DNA of 17,855 nt from JBAXEO01 sp964541375. GTDB lineage: Bacteria; Actinomycetota; Coriobacteriia; Anaerosomatales; JAAXUF01. Positions 1 to 6,309 of the stretch are shown here, one piece after another. The notes under the pieces were generated by a model. That model had not been told where the DNA came from and did not search any database. It worked only from the letters and a program-made list of their open reading frames with translations. Position numbers and translations under genes: made by a program. Each line of letters begins with the position of its first letter. Positions within the stretch are counted from its first letter, which is position 1. The stretch lies in contig CAZIPT010000044.1 of the NCBI GenBank assembly GCA_964541375.1, positions 1 through 17,855 of the forward strand. The letters are read 5' to 3'.

Positions 1-383
1 CCCGCGCCATCGAGGGCGGCGGCTCGCTCACGATCATCGGAACCGCACTCATCGACACCGGCTCCAAGATGGACGAGGTCATCTTCGAGGAGTTCAAGGG
101 CACCGGTAACCTGGAACTGCGACTCGATCGCAGCCTGGCCGACCGCCGCATCTTCCCCGCCATCGACGTCATCACGTCGGGCACGCGCAAGGAAGAGCTC
201 ATCCTCGATCCCGCCGAGGCCCCCTTCGTCTGGGGCATTCGCCGCATCCTCCACGGCATCGACAACCCCGAGCGGGCCATGGACATGCTCATCAAGGGCC
301 TCAAGCAGACCCCGAGCAACATGGAGTTCCTCGCCAAGATGGCGCGTCGCGCCGGTGAGAAGGGCAACGGGGTCGAGTTCTAG
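1..383 (+). CDS. rho: Transcription termination factor Rho, C-terminal part (5' end outside window)
   Basis: This is the last 126 codons of the hexameric RNA helicase/translocase that ends transcription at Rho-dependent sites. The reading frame is open from base 3 and ends with TAG at 381-383. The visible part begins with the family-typical stretch AIEGGGSLTIIGTALIDTGS, followed by MDEVIFEEFKGTGN and LDRSLADRRIFPAIDV, which belong to the C-terminal RecA-like ATPase core (Q-loop/R-loop region). It ends in the helical tail with GIDNPERAMDMLI. The Walker A and RNA-binding domains lie upstream of the window. A hairpin terminator follows within 50 bases, so rho appears to end its own transcript. 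rho followed by rpmE is a common order in Gram-positive bacteria. Identification is secure; only completeness is unknown. Confidence 0.97.
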   Translation, partial: RAIEGGGSLTIIGTALIDTGSKMDEVIFEEFKGTGNLELRLDRSLADRRIFPAIDVITSGTRKEELILDPAEAPFVWGIRRILHGIDNPERAMDMLIKGLKQTPSNMEFLAKMARRAGEKGNGVEF

Positions 384-428
384 CAGTTGGGCCGTCGCGT
401 CGCAGAGGCGCCGTGCTCAGACATACTC

Positions 429-456
429 GCAGAGCCGCCCTGGTGGGCGGCTCTGC
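429..456 (+). terminator. Hairpin terminator downstream of rho
   Basis: A perfect 12-bp inverted repeat: GCAGAGCCGCCC at 429-440, loop TGGT, GGGCGGCTCTGC at 445-456. It starts 46 bases after the rho stop. No T-run follows (next bases TGCGTAACTG), as often seen for hairpin terminators in high-GC actinobacteria. The stem is very GC-rich and has no mismatch. Function as a terminator is inferred from position and stability. Confidence 0.8.
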
Positions 457-547
457 TGCGTAACTGCGCGCGGCACCCCCGCGACGCGACGGCCGCGCGC
501 GCCTCACCCCCGTGCGCGAAGACCCTCAAGGCCCATCGAGATTTCCT

Positions 548-576
548 TTGCTGGGCGGTTCTCACGGTGATACACT
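548..576 (+). promoter_or_regulatory. Probable sigma70-type promoter for rpmE
   Basis: A -35-like TTGCTG at 548-553 and a -10-like TACACT at 571-576 are separated by exactly 17 bases. They lie after the rho terminator and about 57 bases before the rpmE start. Transcription would begin near 583, leaving a leader of about 50 bases that contains a hairpin. This is one of the two best promoter matches in the window. Confidence 0.6.
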
Positions 577-592
577 AGCTCGGCTGTCCTCA

Positions 593-613
593 GGCCTGGT
601 CGGAAACCAGGCC
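593..613 (+). promoter_or_regulatory. Hairpin in the rpmE 5' leader
   Basis: An 8-bp perfect stem, GGCCTGGT (593-600) with ACCAGGCC (606-613), closes a CGGAA loop. It lies between the predicted rpmE promoter and the GGAGGT ribosome binding site at 620-625. Ribosomal protein L31 leaders acting in autoregulation are known in several bacterial groups. Whether this hairpin matches one of those families cannot be decided by eye. Confidence 0.45.
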
Positions 614-632
614 GTTATCGGAGGTGTTTGAA

Positions 633-1238
633 ATGAAGCAGGGAATTCATCCGGAGTACGTGGAGGCAACCGTCCACTGCTCCTGCGGTAACACGTTCAA
701 GACCCGCTCCACCAAGTCGGATCTTCACGTCGAGCTTTGCTCGGAGTGCCACCCGTTCTATACGGGCAAGCAGAAGTTCGTTGACACTGGTGGACGCGTC
801 CAGCGCTTCAGCGACAAGTTCGGCAACGCTGCCGACGCCGTCCGCGAGAAGGAAGCCGCCGAGAAGGTCGCCCGGGTGAAGGCGGCCGATGAGGCTGCCG
901 CTGCCGCGAAGGTCGCGCGTGAGGCCAAGGAGGCCGAGAAGGCTGCCAAGGCCAAGGAAGCCGAGAAGGTCAAGGCGACTCGCGAGGAGAAGGCCGCACA
1001 GCGCGAGACCCGCGTCGACAAGTTCGATGCCGAGGAGACCGTCTCCGAGGTCATCGAGGTCGACGAGGCCGACGGGCTTGTCGCCGACACGATCATCGAT
1101 GACGTCGTTGTCACCGATGAAGCGACCGGAGAGGTTGTCGAGGAGATCATCGTCACCGACACCGTGATCGAAGACGCCGAGACCGGCGAGGTCGTTGCCG
1201 AGATCGTCGAAGAGACCGTCATCGAGGATGCCGAGTAG
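633..1238 (+). CDS. rpmE: Large ribosomal subunit protein bL31 with long C-terminal extension
   Basis: bL31 sits at the central protuberance of the 50S subunit and helps bridge the subunits. The start is the ATG at 633: GGAGGT at 620-625 is correctly spaced and the protein then begins MKQGIHPEY, as in the family. An upstream in-frame GTG at 624 overlaps that binding site and is rejected. Residues 1-64 are a standard zinc-type L31 with Cys16, Cys18, Cys36 and Cys39 and the GKQKFVDTGGRVQRF segment. The family is normally about 65-85 residues, yet this one has 201. Residues 66-127 are rich in Ala, Lys, Glu and Arg and should form a long charged helix. Residues 132-201 are acidic and valine-rich, with repeats containing TGEVV (165 and 184) and TVIEDA (177 and 195). 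The tail is in frame with no sign of a frameshift. Its function is unknown. Confidence 0.95.
   Translation: MKQGIHPEYVEATVHCSCGNTFKTRSTKSDLHVELCSECHPFYTGKQKFVDTGGRVQRFSDKFGNAADAVREKEAAEKVARVKAADEAAAAAKVAREAKEAEKAAKAKEAEKVKATREEKAAQRETRVDKFDAEETVSEVIEVDEADGLVADTIIDDVVVTDEATGEVVEEIIVTDTVIEDAETGEVVAEIVEETVIEDAE
1116..1235 (+). repeat. Acidic repeat at the 3' end of rpmE
   Basis: Codons 162-201 of bL31 hold two imperfect copies of an 18-19-residue unit: D-E-A-T-G-E-V-V-E-E-I-I-V-T-D-T-V-I-E, then D-A-E-T-G-E-V-V-A-E-I-V-E-E-T-V-I-E, then D-A-E. A third, weaker copy (VSEVIEVDEADGLVADTII) lies before them at 137-155. The DNA copies have diverged mostly at third positions, which suggests an old repeat kept under protein-level selection. 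Confidence 0.7.
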
Positions 1239-1269
1239 GTTCGCGCTCGTCGCATACGCTGTCTAGAAT

Positions 1270-1306
1270 GGGGAGACGAGGCGACTCGTCTCCCCAGCTC
1301 TTTCTT
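1270..1306 (+). terminator. Terminator downstream of rpmE
   Basis: A perfect 11-bp stem, GGGGAGACGAG (1270-1280) with CTCGTCTCCCC (1285-1295), closes a GCGA (GNRA-class) tetraloop. It is followed by AGCTCTTTCTT, a partly T-rich tract. It starts 32 bases after the rpmE stop and fits an intrinsic terminator. A -10-like TAGAAT at 1264-1269 directly precedes it, so it could alternatively be the start of the thyX leader. Confidence 0.75.
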
Positions 1307-1347
1307 CCGCGGGTCTGCCGCGGCCCTCAACTGGAGGTAGCACCTTC

Positions 1348-2031
1348 TTGGACGTCAAGCTTCTCTCTCACACACCGGAGCCCGAGCGCGCGATCGCAGC
1401 TGCGGCGCGGCTGTGCTACGCCCCGGTGGGAGCAGCGGAGCTGCTCGAGACCATGAGCGACGAAGCGGTGCGTAAAGTCCTCAAGATCATCCTCACGAGC
1501 GGGCACACTTCGGCGCTGGAGCACGCAAGCTACACGTTCGCGGTCGACGGGGTCTCGAGAGCGCTCACGCACCAGCTGGTACGCCATCGACTCGCGAGCT
1601 ACAACCAGCAGTCGCAGCGCTACGTCTCATACACCGCCGAGCCTGCATTCATCGTGCCGCCGGACGTCGCGGCAGACCCAGTCGCATCCTCGGCGTTCCT
1701 CGACTCGTGCGCCGCGTCCTTCATCGCCTACCGGCAGCTGCTCGACTCGGGCGTTCAGCCCGAAGACGCTCGCTACCTGCTGCCAAACGCGATGGAGACC
1801 AAGATCGTGGTCACTATGAACATCCGCGAGCTGCTCCACTTCTTCGAGCTGCGCTGCTGCAAGCGCGCGCAGTGGGAGATCCGCGAGCTGGCATTGGCGA
1901 TGCTTGAACTCGCCGAGCCTGTGGCACCATACATATTCTCGGACGCCGGCGCCTCGTGTCGGCGAGGAGCTTGCCGAGAAGGCAAGATGACGTGTGGCGA
2001 ACCCTACGAGAAGGCACCCAAACGTGACTGA
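1348..2031 (+). CDS. thyX: Flavin-dependent thymidylate synthase ThyX
   Basis: ThyX makes dTMP from dUMP in the cytoplasm, using methylenetetrahydrofolate as carbon donor and NAD(P)H as reductant through FAD; active enzymes are homotetramers. At 227 residues it has the usual length. The signature RHRxxSxNxxSxR is intact as RHRLASYNQQSQR at residues 79-91. Upstream lies GHTSALEHASYTF, and further on ARYLLPNAMETK and FFELRCCKRAQWEIRELA, all typical. The start is TTG at 1348 with GGAGGT at 1333-1338. The C-terminus carries Cys204, Cys209 and Cys216 in a short Arg/Gly-rich tail. The gene overlaps the next gene by 8 bases, or by 38 if that gene uses its earlier start, which suggests translational coupling. 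No thyA is present here. The dUMP-producing deaminase and GlyA lie downstream in the same window. Confidence 0.96.
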   Translation: MDVKLLSHTPEPERAIAAAARLCYAPVGAAELLETMSDEAVRKVLKIILTSGHTSALEHASYTFAVDGVSRALTHQLVRHRLASYNQQSQRYVSYTAEPAFIVPPDVAADPVASSAFLDSCAASFIAYRQLLDSGVQPEDARYLLPNAMETKIVVTMNIRELLHFFELRCCKRAQWEIRELALAMLELAEPVAPYIFSDAGASCRRGACREGKMTCGEPYEKAPKRD

Positions 2032-3133
2032 TGCAGCTGCCAAAATGCCCGCGCTCGACGGCCCTATCACCCATACGCACATAGGTGGCCAGGCCGTGCT
2101 CGAGGGCATCATGATGCGCGGCAGGTACAACTGGGCGGTTGCGGTGCGCACGCCTGACGGCAGTATCCACTTCGAAGAGCATGACCTGGAGTCGGGCAAG
2201 GCGAAGAAGAGCTGGATGCGCTGGCCGATCGTGCGCGGCTGTGTTGCGATGGTCGAGACTCTGTCGCTCGCGATGAAGGCCTTCGCGGTCTCGGCGTCGC
2301 TTACGGGGGAGACCGAGGAGGAGCAGCTCACCGCCAAGGAGATCAGCATCACGATGATCTTGGGTGCGGGGCTGGCGATCGTGTTCTTCATCGTGCTGCC
2401 GGCCGTGCTTACCACACTCATGGTGGGCTCTGCTGCGACGAATCCCTTCCGATGGAACATCGTTGACGGAGTGCTGCGGGTCGTCGCGTTCTTCGGCTAC
2501 ATCTGGGCGATCGGGCGAATGGGCGACATCAAGCGTGTCTTTGGCTACCACGGCGCCGAGCACAAGACGATTCACGCTTACGAGCACAACCTCCCTCTGG
2601 AGCCCGAGCTGATCCAACGCTACGAAACGCTCCATGTTCGCTGCGGGACGTCGTTCCTCTTGATGGTCATGATCCTCGCGATCCTGGTGTTCTCACTCGT
2701 GCCGGTGCGACTCATTGCCGCGAGTCTGGGAGTGGACAGCCGAATCGGCATCATGCTGATCGCCATAGCGGCACGCCTGCTCTTTCTGCCACTGGTTGCC
2801 GGCCTTGCCTACGAGGTCACCGTCAAGTGGGCAGGCAACCATTCGACCAACCCGTTCGTGAAGGTCCTTCTGTGGCCGGGAATGCAGCTCCAGCGCATGA
2901 CCACGCGCGAGCCGAGCGACGAGATGGTCGAAGTTGCCGTGGCCGCAATGGTTCCCATAATCGCCCGCGAGGAGCGCGAAGAGCGCATCGCGCGAGGGGA
3001 GCCCGCCGAGGGCGACCTGCCGGTCGGGCTCCTCGAGGTGTCGGAGATGTCCGAGTCCGAGGCCGCAGGCGGCTCGCCTGCTCAGGTCGAAGAACCGGCC
3101 ACCGAGCACGATGAACCACAAGGTCTGATCTGA
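2024..3133 (+). CDS. DUF1385 (YqhQ-type) integral membrane protein
   Basis: This belongs to the widespread but poorly understood DUF1385/YqhQ family, often found beside prfA or rpmE in Gram-positive genomes. With a GTG start at 2024 it has 369 residues. The family opening GGQAVLEGIMMRG is at 21-33. Hydrophobic segments lie at about 109-134, 147-166, 210-235 and 241-265. A His-rich motif, GYHGAEHKTIHAYEH, is at 174-188 and could bind a metal. RCGTSF and WPGMQLQRMTTREP are also family-like. The last 50 residues are acidic and low in complexity. GTG at 1994 and ATG at 2045 are in-frame alternatives; 2024 was chosen for its small overlap with thyX and the GAGAAGG at 2008-2014. It overlaps the deacetylase gene by TGATG. 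The biochemical role is unknown. Confidence 0.9.
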   Translation: MTDAAAKMPALDGPITHTHIGGQAVLEGIMMRGRYNWAVAVRTPDGSIHFEEHDLESGKAKKSWMRWPIVRGCVAMVETLSLAMKAFAVSASLTGETEEEQLTAKEISITMILGAGLAIVFFIVLPAVLTTLMVGSAATNPFRWNIVDGVLRVVAFFGYIWAIGRMGDIKRVFGYHGAEHKTIHAYEHNLPLEPELIQRYETLHVRCGTSFLLMVMILAILVFSLVPVRLIAASLGVDSRIGIMLIAIAARLLFLPLVAGLAYEVTVKWAGNHSTNPFVKVLLWPGMQLQRMTTREPSDEMVEVAVAAMVPIIAREEREERIARGEPAEGDLPVGLLEVSEMSESEAAGGSPAQVEEPATEHDEPQGLI

Positions 3134-4077
3134 TGGGTCGCCACTCCAGACCCGAGAGCTTCTTGCCCACCGCGCTTCTTGTAGTGGCGCTCGTTCTCAC
3201 GGTGGGAGTGGCGGTCACCTACGCGGTCTGGCGCTTCTCGGAGCCTAGAGGAGTCGACCAGGCGGTCGCGTTCCAGAAGGCTTCCGGGCCTGCGACGAGC
3301 TCATCGACCTTCGCAAGCCAAGTTGATTCAAGCGCTCCGGCGACAGCCGATGTCACCGTCACCGTCGGCTTGACCGCCGAGACGACCGCGCCGCCGACGA
3401 GCACGGTTCTGCCCGTGGCTATCGCGGCGCCGGAGCTGCCGGCCTTCTCGGCGAAGCGCTACCTGGGCACGCCGGTGCGCGTAGTGCCCAATCGGAAGAA
3501 GGAGATCGCTCTCACCTTCGACGACGGCCCAGGACCGGAAACCGAGAAGGTGCTCGAGATCTTGCGAGAGCACGACATCCACGCAACGTTCTTCGTGGTC
3601 GGACGTCGGGCGCGAGGGCACAAGCAGGACGTGCGCGACATGGCGGCGCAGGGCCACGAGGTGGCCAACCACACATGGAATCATCCCGAGCCCGGCGCGA
3701 TCAGCGATGCGGCACTTGCGAAACAGTTCGACCGCAGCACGAAGCTGATCACCGAGCTGACCGGTCGACCGCCGCGCTTCGCTCGGACGCGCGGAGGCAA
3801 GTACTCCTCGGCGACGCTGGATAACTTGACCGGCCGCGGGCTGATCCTGGTCCTCTGGAACATCCACTCCAACGACGTCGAGCCCAGCCCATCGCCCGAA
3901 CAGATCGTCCGAAACGCTACGAGCGGGGCCGGGGCGGGATCGATCATCCTCATGCATGAGACCAATCCGAATACCGTCGAGGCGCTGCCGGAGATACTCG
4001 ACGCGCTGAAGCGCAAGGGGTTGCACCCGGTGACGCTCTCACAGCTTCTTGCCGACGACGAGCGCGGAAACGACTGA
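3133..4077 (+). CDS. Membrane-anchored polysaccharide deacetylase (NodB domain)
   Basis: This is a carbohydrate esterase family 4-type protein, expected to remove N-acetyl groups from peptidoglycan or another envelope glycan outside the membrane. Residues 10-33 form one membrane helix after a short basic N-terminus. A Ser/Thr/Ala-rich linker runs to about 115, and the NodB domain to about 310. Motif 1, TFDDGP, is at 128-133. Metal-binding motif 2, NHTWNH, is at 179-184. Motif 3 is altered: RFARTRGGKY at 215-224 lacks the usual proline pair. Motif 4 reads WNIHSND at 242-248, with His where Asp is usual. Motif 5, LMHE, is at 273-276, with Glu in place of Asp. The ATG overlaps the previous stop (TGATG), so the gene is probably coupled to the DUF1385 gene. 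Fold assignment is firm; activity and substrate are uncertain. Confidence 0.88.
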   Translation: MGRHSRPESFLPTALLVVALVLTVGVAVTYAVWRFSEPRGVDQAVAFQKASGPATSSSTFASQVDSSAPATADVTVTVGLTAETTAPPTSTVLPVAIAAPELPAFSAKRYLGTPVRVVPNRKKEIALTFDDGPGPETEKVLEILREHDIHATFFVVGRRARGHKQDVRDMAAQGHEVANHTWNHPEPGAISDAALAKQFDRSTKLITELTGRPPRFARTRGGKYSSATLDNLTGRGLILVLWNIHSNDVEPSPSPEQIVRNATSGAGAGSIILMHETNPNTVEALPEILDALKRKGLHPVTLSQLLADDERGND

Positions 4078-4129
4078 GCGGTTCCATAGCGAGCCTGCGT
4101 CCGCTGCCGACCGTGGCGTGGCGTCGTCG

Positions 4130-4158
4130 TGAGGACCGGCCCCCGCGAGTGCTAGACT
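4130..4158 (+). promoter_or_regulatory. Possible promoter for prfA
   Basis: A -10-like TAGACT at 4153-4158 lies 44 bases before the prfA ATG. A TGAGGA at 4130-4135, 17 bases upstream, is a poor -35 match. The gap before prfA is 124 bases and does not fit simple read-through coupling. Evidence is weak. Confidence 0.3.
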
Positions 4159-4201
4159 CTCTGTTTGCAGTGATCACCGAATCTAAGGACGCGTTTCTCC
4201 C

Positions 4202-5368
4202 ATGCGCAACAAGCTCCAGAAGATGCTCGACACCTACACCGAGCTGACCGCCAAGCTCGGCGATCCCGCGGTCCTCGCCGACCAGAAGGAGTACACGCGG
4301 CCCGCCAAGGAGCAGCGTGCCCAGGCGCCGCTCGCCGAGAAGGCACGCGAGTACCTGACCGCCCCAGCCCAACCCCACGAGGCCAAAGCACCGCCCAAAC
4401 ACGAAGCCCACCCCGACAGTGAGGAGTTAGCCGCCGAAGAAAACAAGGAACCGCGAGCCGACACCCNNNNNNNNNNCGAGTCAAAGGAACTGCTCAAGCA
4501 GGAGGCCGCCCCTGAGATGAAGGAGTTCGCCGCCTAGGAGAGCAAGGAGCTCGAGGCGCAGCTCCCCATCCTCGAGGACGAACTCAAGGTGATGCTGCTT
4601 CCGGGCGACCCCAACGACGACAAGGACATCATCGTCGAGATTCGCGCGGGCGCGGGTGGCGACGAGGCCGCCATCTTCGCAGGCGATCTCTACCGCATGT
4701 ACACGCGCTTTGCCGAGCTGCAGAAGTGGAAGGTCGACGAGATCGACTCCAGCCAGAGCGATTCCGGCGGCTTCAAGGAAGTCTCGTTCCGCATCCGTGG
4801 AGACAAGGTCTTCTCCAAGATGAAGTTCGAGTCCGGTGTCCATCGGGTGCAGCGTGTTCCCGCAACCGAGGCACAGGGCCGCATCCACACGTCAACCGCT
4901 ACGGTTGCTGTTCTGCCCGAGGTCGAGGACGTCGAGATCGAGATCAAGCAGAACGAGATCCGCATCGATGTCTACCGTTCGAGCGGACCCGGCGGTCAGT
5001 CGGTCAACACGACCGACTCCGCGGTGCGCATCACGCACCTGCCATCCGGTGTTGTCGTCCAATCGCAGAACCAGAAGTCGCAGCTCCAGAACCGCGAGGC
5101 CGCGATGCGCGTATTGCGCGCGCGCCTCTACGAGTTCGAACTGGAGAAGCAGCAGGCCGAACTTGGTGACCAGCGCCGCAGCCAGATCGGCTCGGGCGAC
5201 CGCTCGGAGAAGATTCGCACCTACAACTACCCCCAGGACCGGATCACCGACCACCGCATCGGGCTGACCGTCCACAACATCCCAGCGGTGATGGCCGGCG
5301 AGATCGACTCGCTCGTCGACGGCCTGGTCGCCGCCGACCGTGCCGAGCGCCTCGCGGCGGCTGTCTAG
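4202..5368 (+). CDS. prfA: Peptide chain release factor 1, broken in this assembly (N gap plus in-frame TAG)
   Basis: RF1 reads UAA and UAG in the ribosomal A site and triggers peptide release. The start is the ATG at 4202, with AAGGA at 4185-4189. The N-terminus (KLQKMLDTYTELTAKLGDP) and everything from about 4538 onward are typical: GDEAAIFAGDLYRMY, the PAT codon-reading tripeptide at 4859-4867, and the catalytic GGQ at 4991-4999, followed by SVNTTDSAVRITHLPSG. The frame is the same on both sides of the damage but is interrupted by ten Ns at 4467-4476 and a TAG at 4535-4537. As written it has 388 codons. The sequence from 4379 and the sequence from 4478 align to each other and to the same domain-1 helix of RF1. 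Removing this 99-base offset leaves 355 codons, the normal family length (B. subtilis about 356). I infer that the real gene is intact and the break is an assembly artefact. Confidence 0.88.
4379..4564 (+). repeat. Duplicated flanks around the assembly gap in prfA
   Basis: The 87 bases from 4379 and the 87 bases from 4478 align without gaps, with about 55 identities by hand. Both encode an E-x-K...A-A-x-E-x-K-E pattern of the same RF1 helix. The left copy is degraded: it gains several prolines through CTG/CTC to CCG/CCC changes and has many G to A third-position changes. The right copy looks normal except for the TAG. This is what an unmerged overlap of two contig ends looks like. Confidence 0.75.
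4467..4476. other. Assembly gap (10 Ns)
   Basis: Ten consecutive undetermined bases inside prfA, a round number typical of a scaffolding placeholder rather than a measured gap length. Confidence 0.98.
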
Positions 5369-5378
5369 CGGCACACCG

Positions 5379-6272
5379 GTGGCCACCGAGCAGGTCTGGA
5401 GCGTGAAGGCGGCGCTGGACTGGACCACATCCTTCCTTGCCGAGAAGTCCGACGAGCACCCGCGCCGCAGTGCCGAGTGGCTGCTCTCGGCGGCTACCGG
5501 GCTCTCTCGTGTCGAGCTCTACGCGTTTCACGACCGTCCGCTCTCCGACGCTGAGCGCACCACCCTGCGTGAGAGCGTGCGCAGACGGGCGGCCGGTGAA
5601 CCGCTTCAGTACGTGACCGGGGAGGTCGCTTTCCGCCACTGCGTGCTGAAGGTGCGTCCGGGCGTTCTCATCCCGCGCCCCGAGACGGAGGTGCTGGTCG
5701 AATCAGTGCTGGCCGAGGTGCGCCGCGCGCTGAGCGAGCGGGGCGAAGCCCTCGTGGTCGACTTGTGCACCGGCTCAGGCTGCATCGCGCTGTCGATAGC
5801 TTCGGAATGCCCGGGTGCAGCGGTCTTCGCCACCGACATCTCGCCGGTCGCGGCGGAGATGGCCGCCGAGAACGCCGCTCGGCTCGGCCTGGCCGACGTG
5901 GTGACGGCGCTGACCGGCGATCTCTTCTCGGCGCTGCCCGAGGCGGCGCGGGGGACACTTGCCGTAGTGATCTCAAACCCGCCGTACATCCCCTCGGCCG
6001 ACGTGCCGACTCTTCCGGCAGAGGTCGCCGGCTTCGAGCCTCACATAGCTCTGGACGGCGGCCCCGACGGCTTGGACACCTATCGGCGCATTCTCGCAGG
6101 TGCGCGCGATTGGCTTGCACCGGGCGGACTGCTCGCCGTGGAACTCGACGAAAGAATGGTGCGGAAAGCGGCCGAGGAAGCGGTAGAGTGGTACGAAGAT
6201 GTCACCGTCGTCTCAGACCTCGCCGGTCGCGACCGCATCGTCAGCGCTCGGCTTCCCCTAAGACGACCCTGA
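5379..6272 (+). CDS. prmC: Release factor glutamine methyltransferase PrmC
   Basis: PrmC uses S-adenosylmethionine to methylate the glutamine of the GGQ motif in RF1 and RF2, improving peptide release. The gene starts 11 bases after prfA, whose product is its substrate. With GTG at 5379 it has 297 residues, close to the usual 280-290; an upstream frame-open start at 5340 would lie inside prfA, and GTG at 5403 is another option. An N-terminal helical substrate-binding domain contains GEPLQYVTGEVAF and IPRPETE. The methyltransferase motif I, VDLCTGSGCIAL, has Asp128 and Gly132-x-Gly134. The catalytic NPPY motif is at 200-203, followed by ALDGGPDGLD. No strong ribosome binding site is visible, so it is probably coupled to prfA translation. 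Identification is secure; the exact start is not. Confidence 0.94.
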   Translation: MATEQVWSVKAALDWTTSFLAEKSDEHPRRSAEWLLSAATGLSRVELYAFHDRPLSDAERTTLRESVRRRAAGEPLQYVTGEVAFRHCVLKVRPGVLIPRPETEVLVESVLAEVRRALSERGEALVVDLCTGSGCIALSIASECPGAAVFATDISPVAAEMAAENAARLGLADVVTALTGDLFSALPEAARGTLAVVISNPPYIPSADVPTLPAEVAGFEPHIALDGGPDGLDTYRRILAGARDWLAPGGLLAVELDERMVRKAAEEAVEWYEDVTVVSDLAGRDRIVSARLPLRRP

Positions 6273-6309
6273 CAACCATCCGGGCAGGGATGTAAGGGAG
6301 GCGTTCGTC

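Noticed and set aside
624..632. GTG at 624 as the rpmE start
   Set aside because: It overlaps the GGAGGT site and adds three residues before the family-typical MKQGIHPEY.
889..1030. Ala/Lys/Glu-rich rpmE segment as a separate histone-like gene
   Set aside because: It is continuous in frame with the L31 domain and has no start with a ribosome binding site of its own.
1627..2635. Long minus-strand open frames opposite thyX and the DUF1385 gene
   Set aside because: Shadows of well-supported plus-strand genes; low-complexity translations without family signatures or suitable ribosome binding sites.
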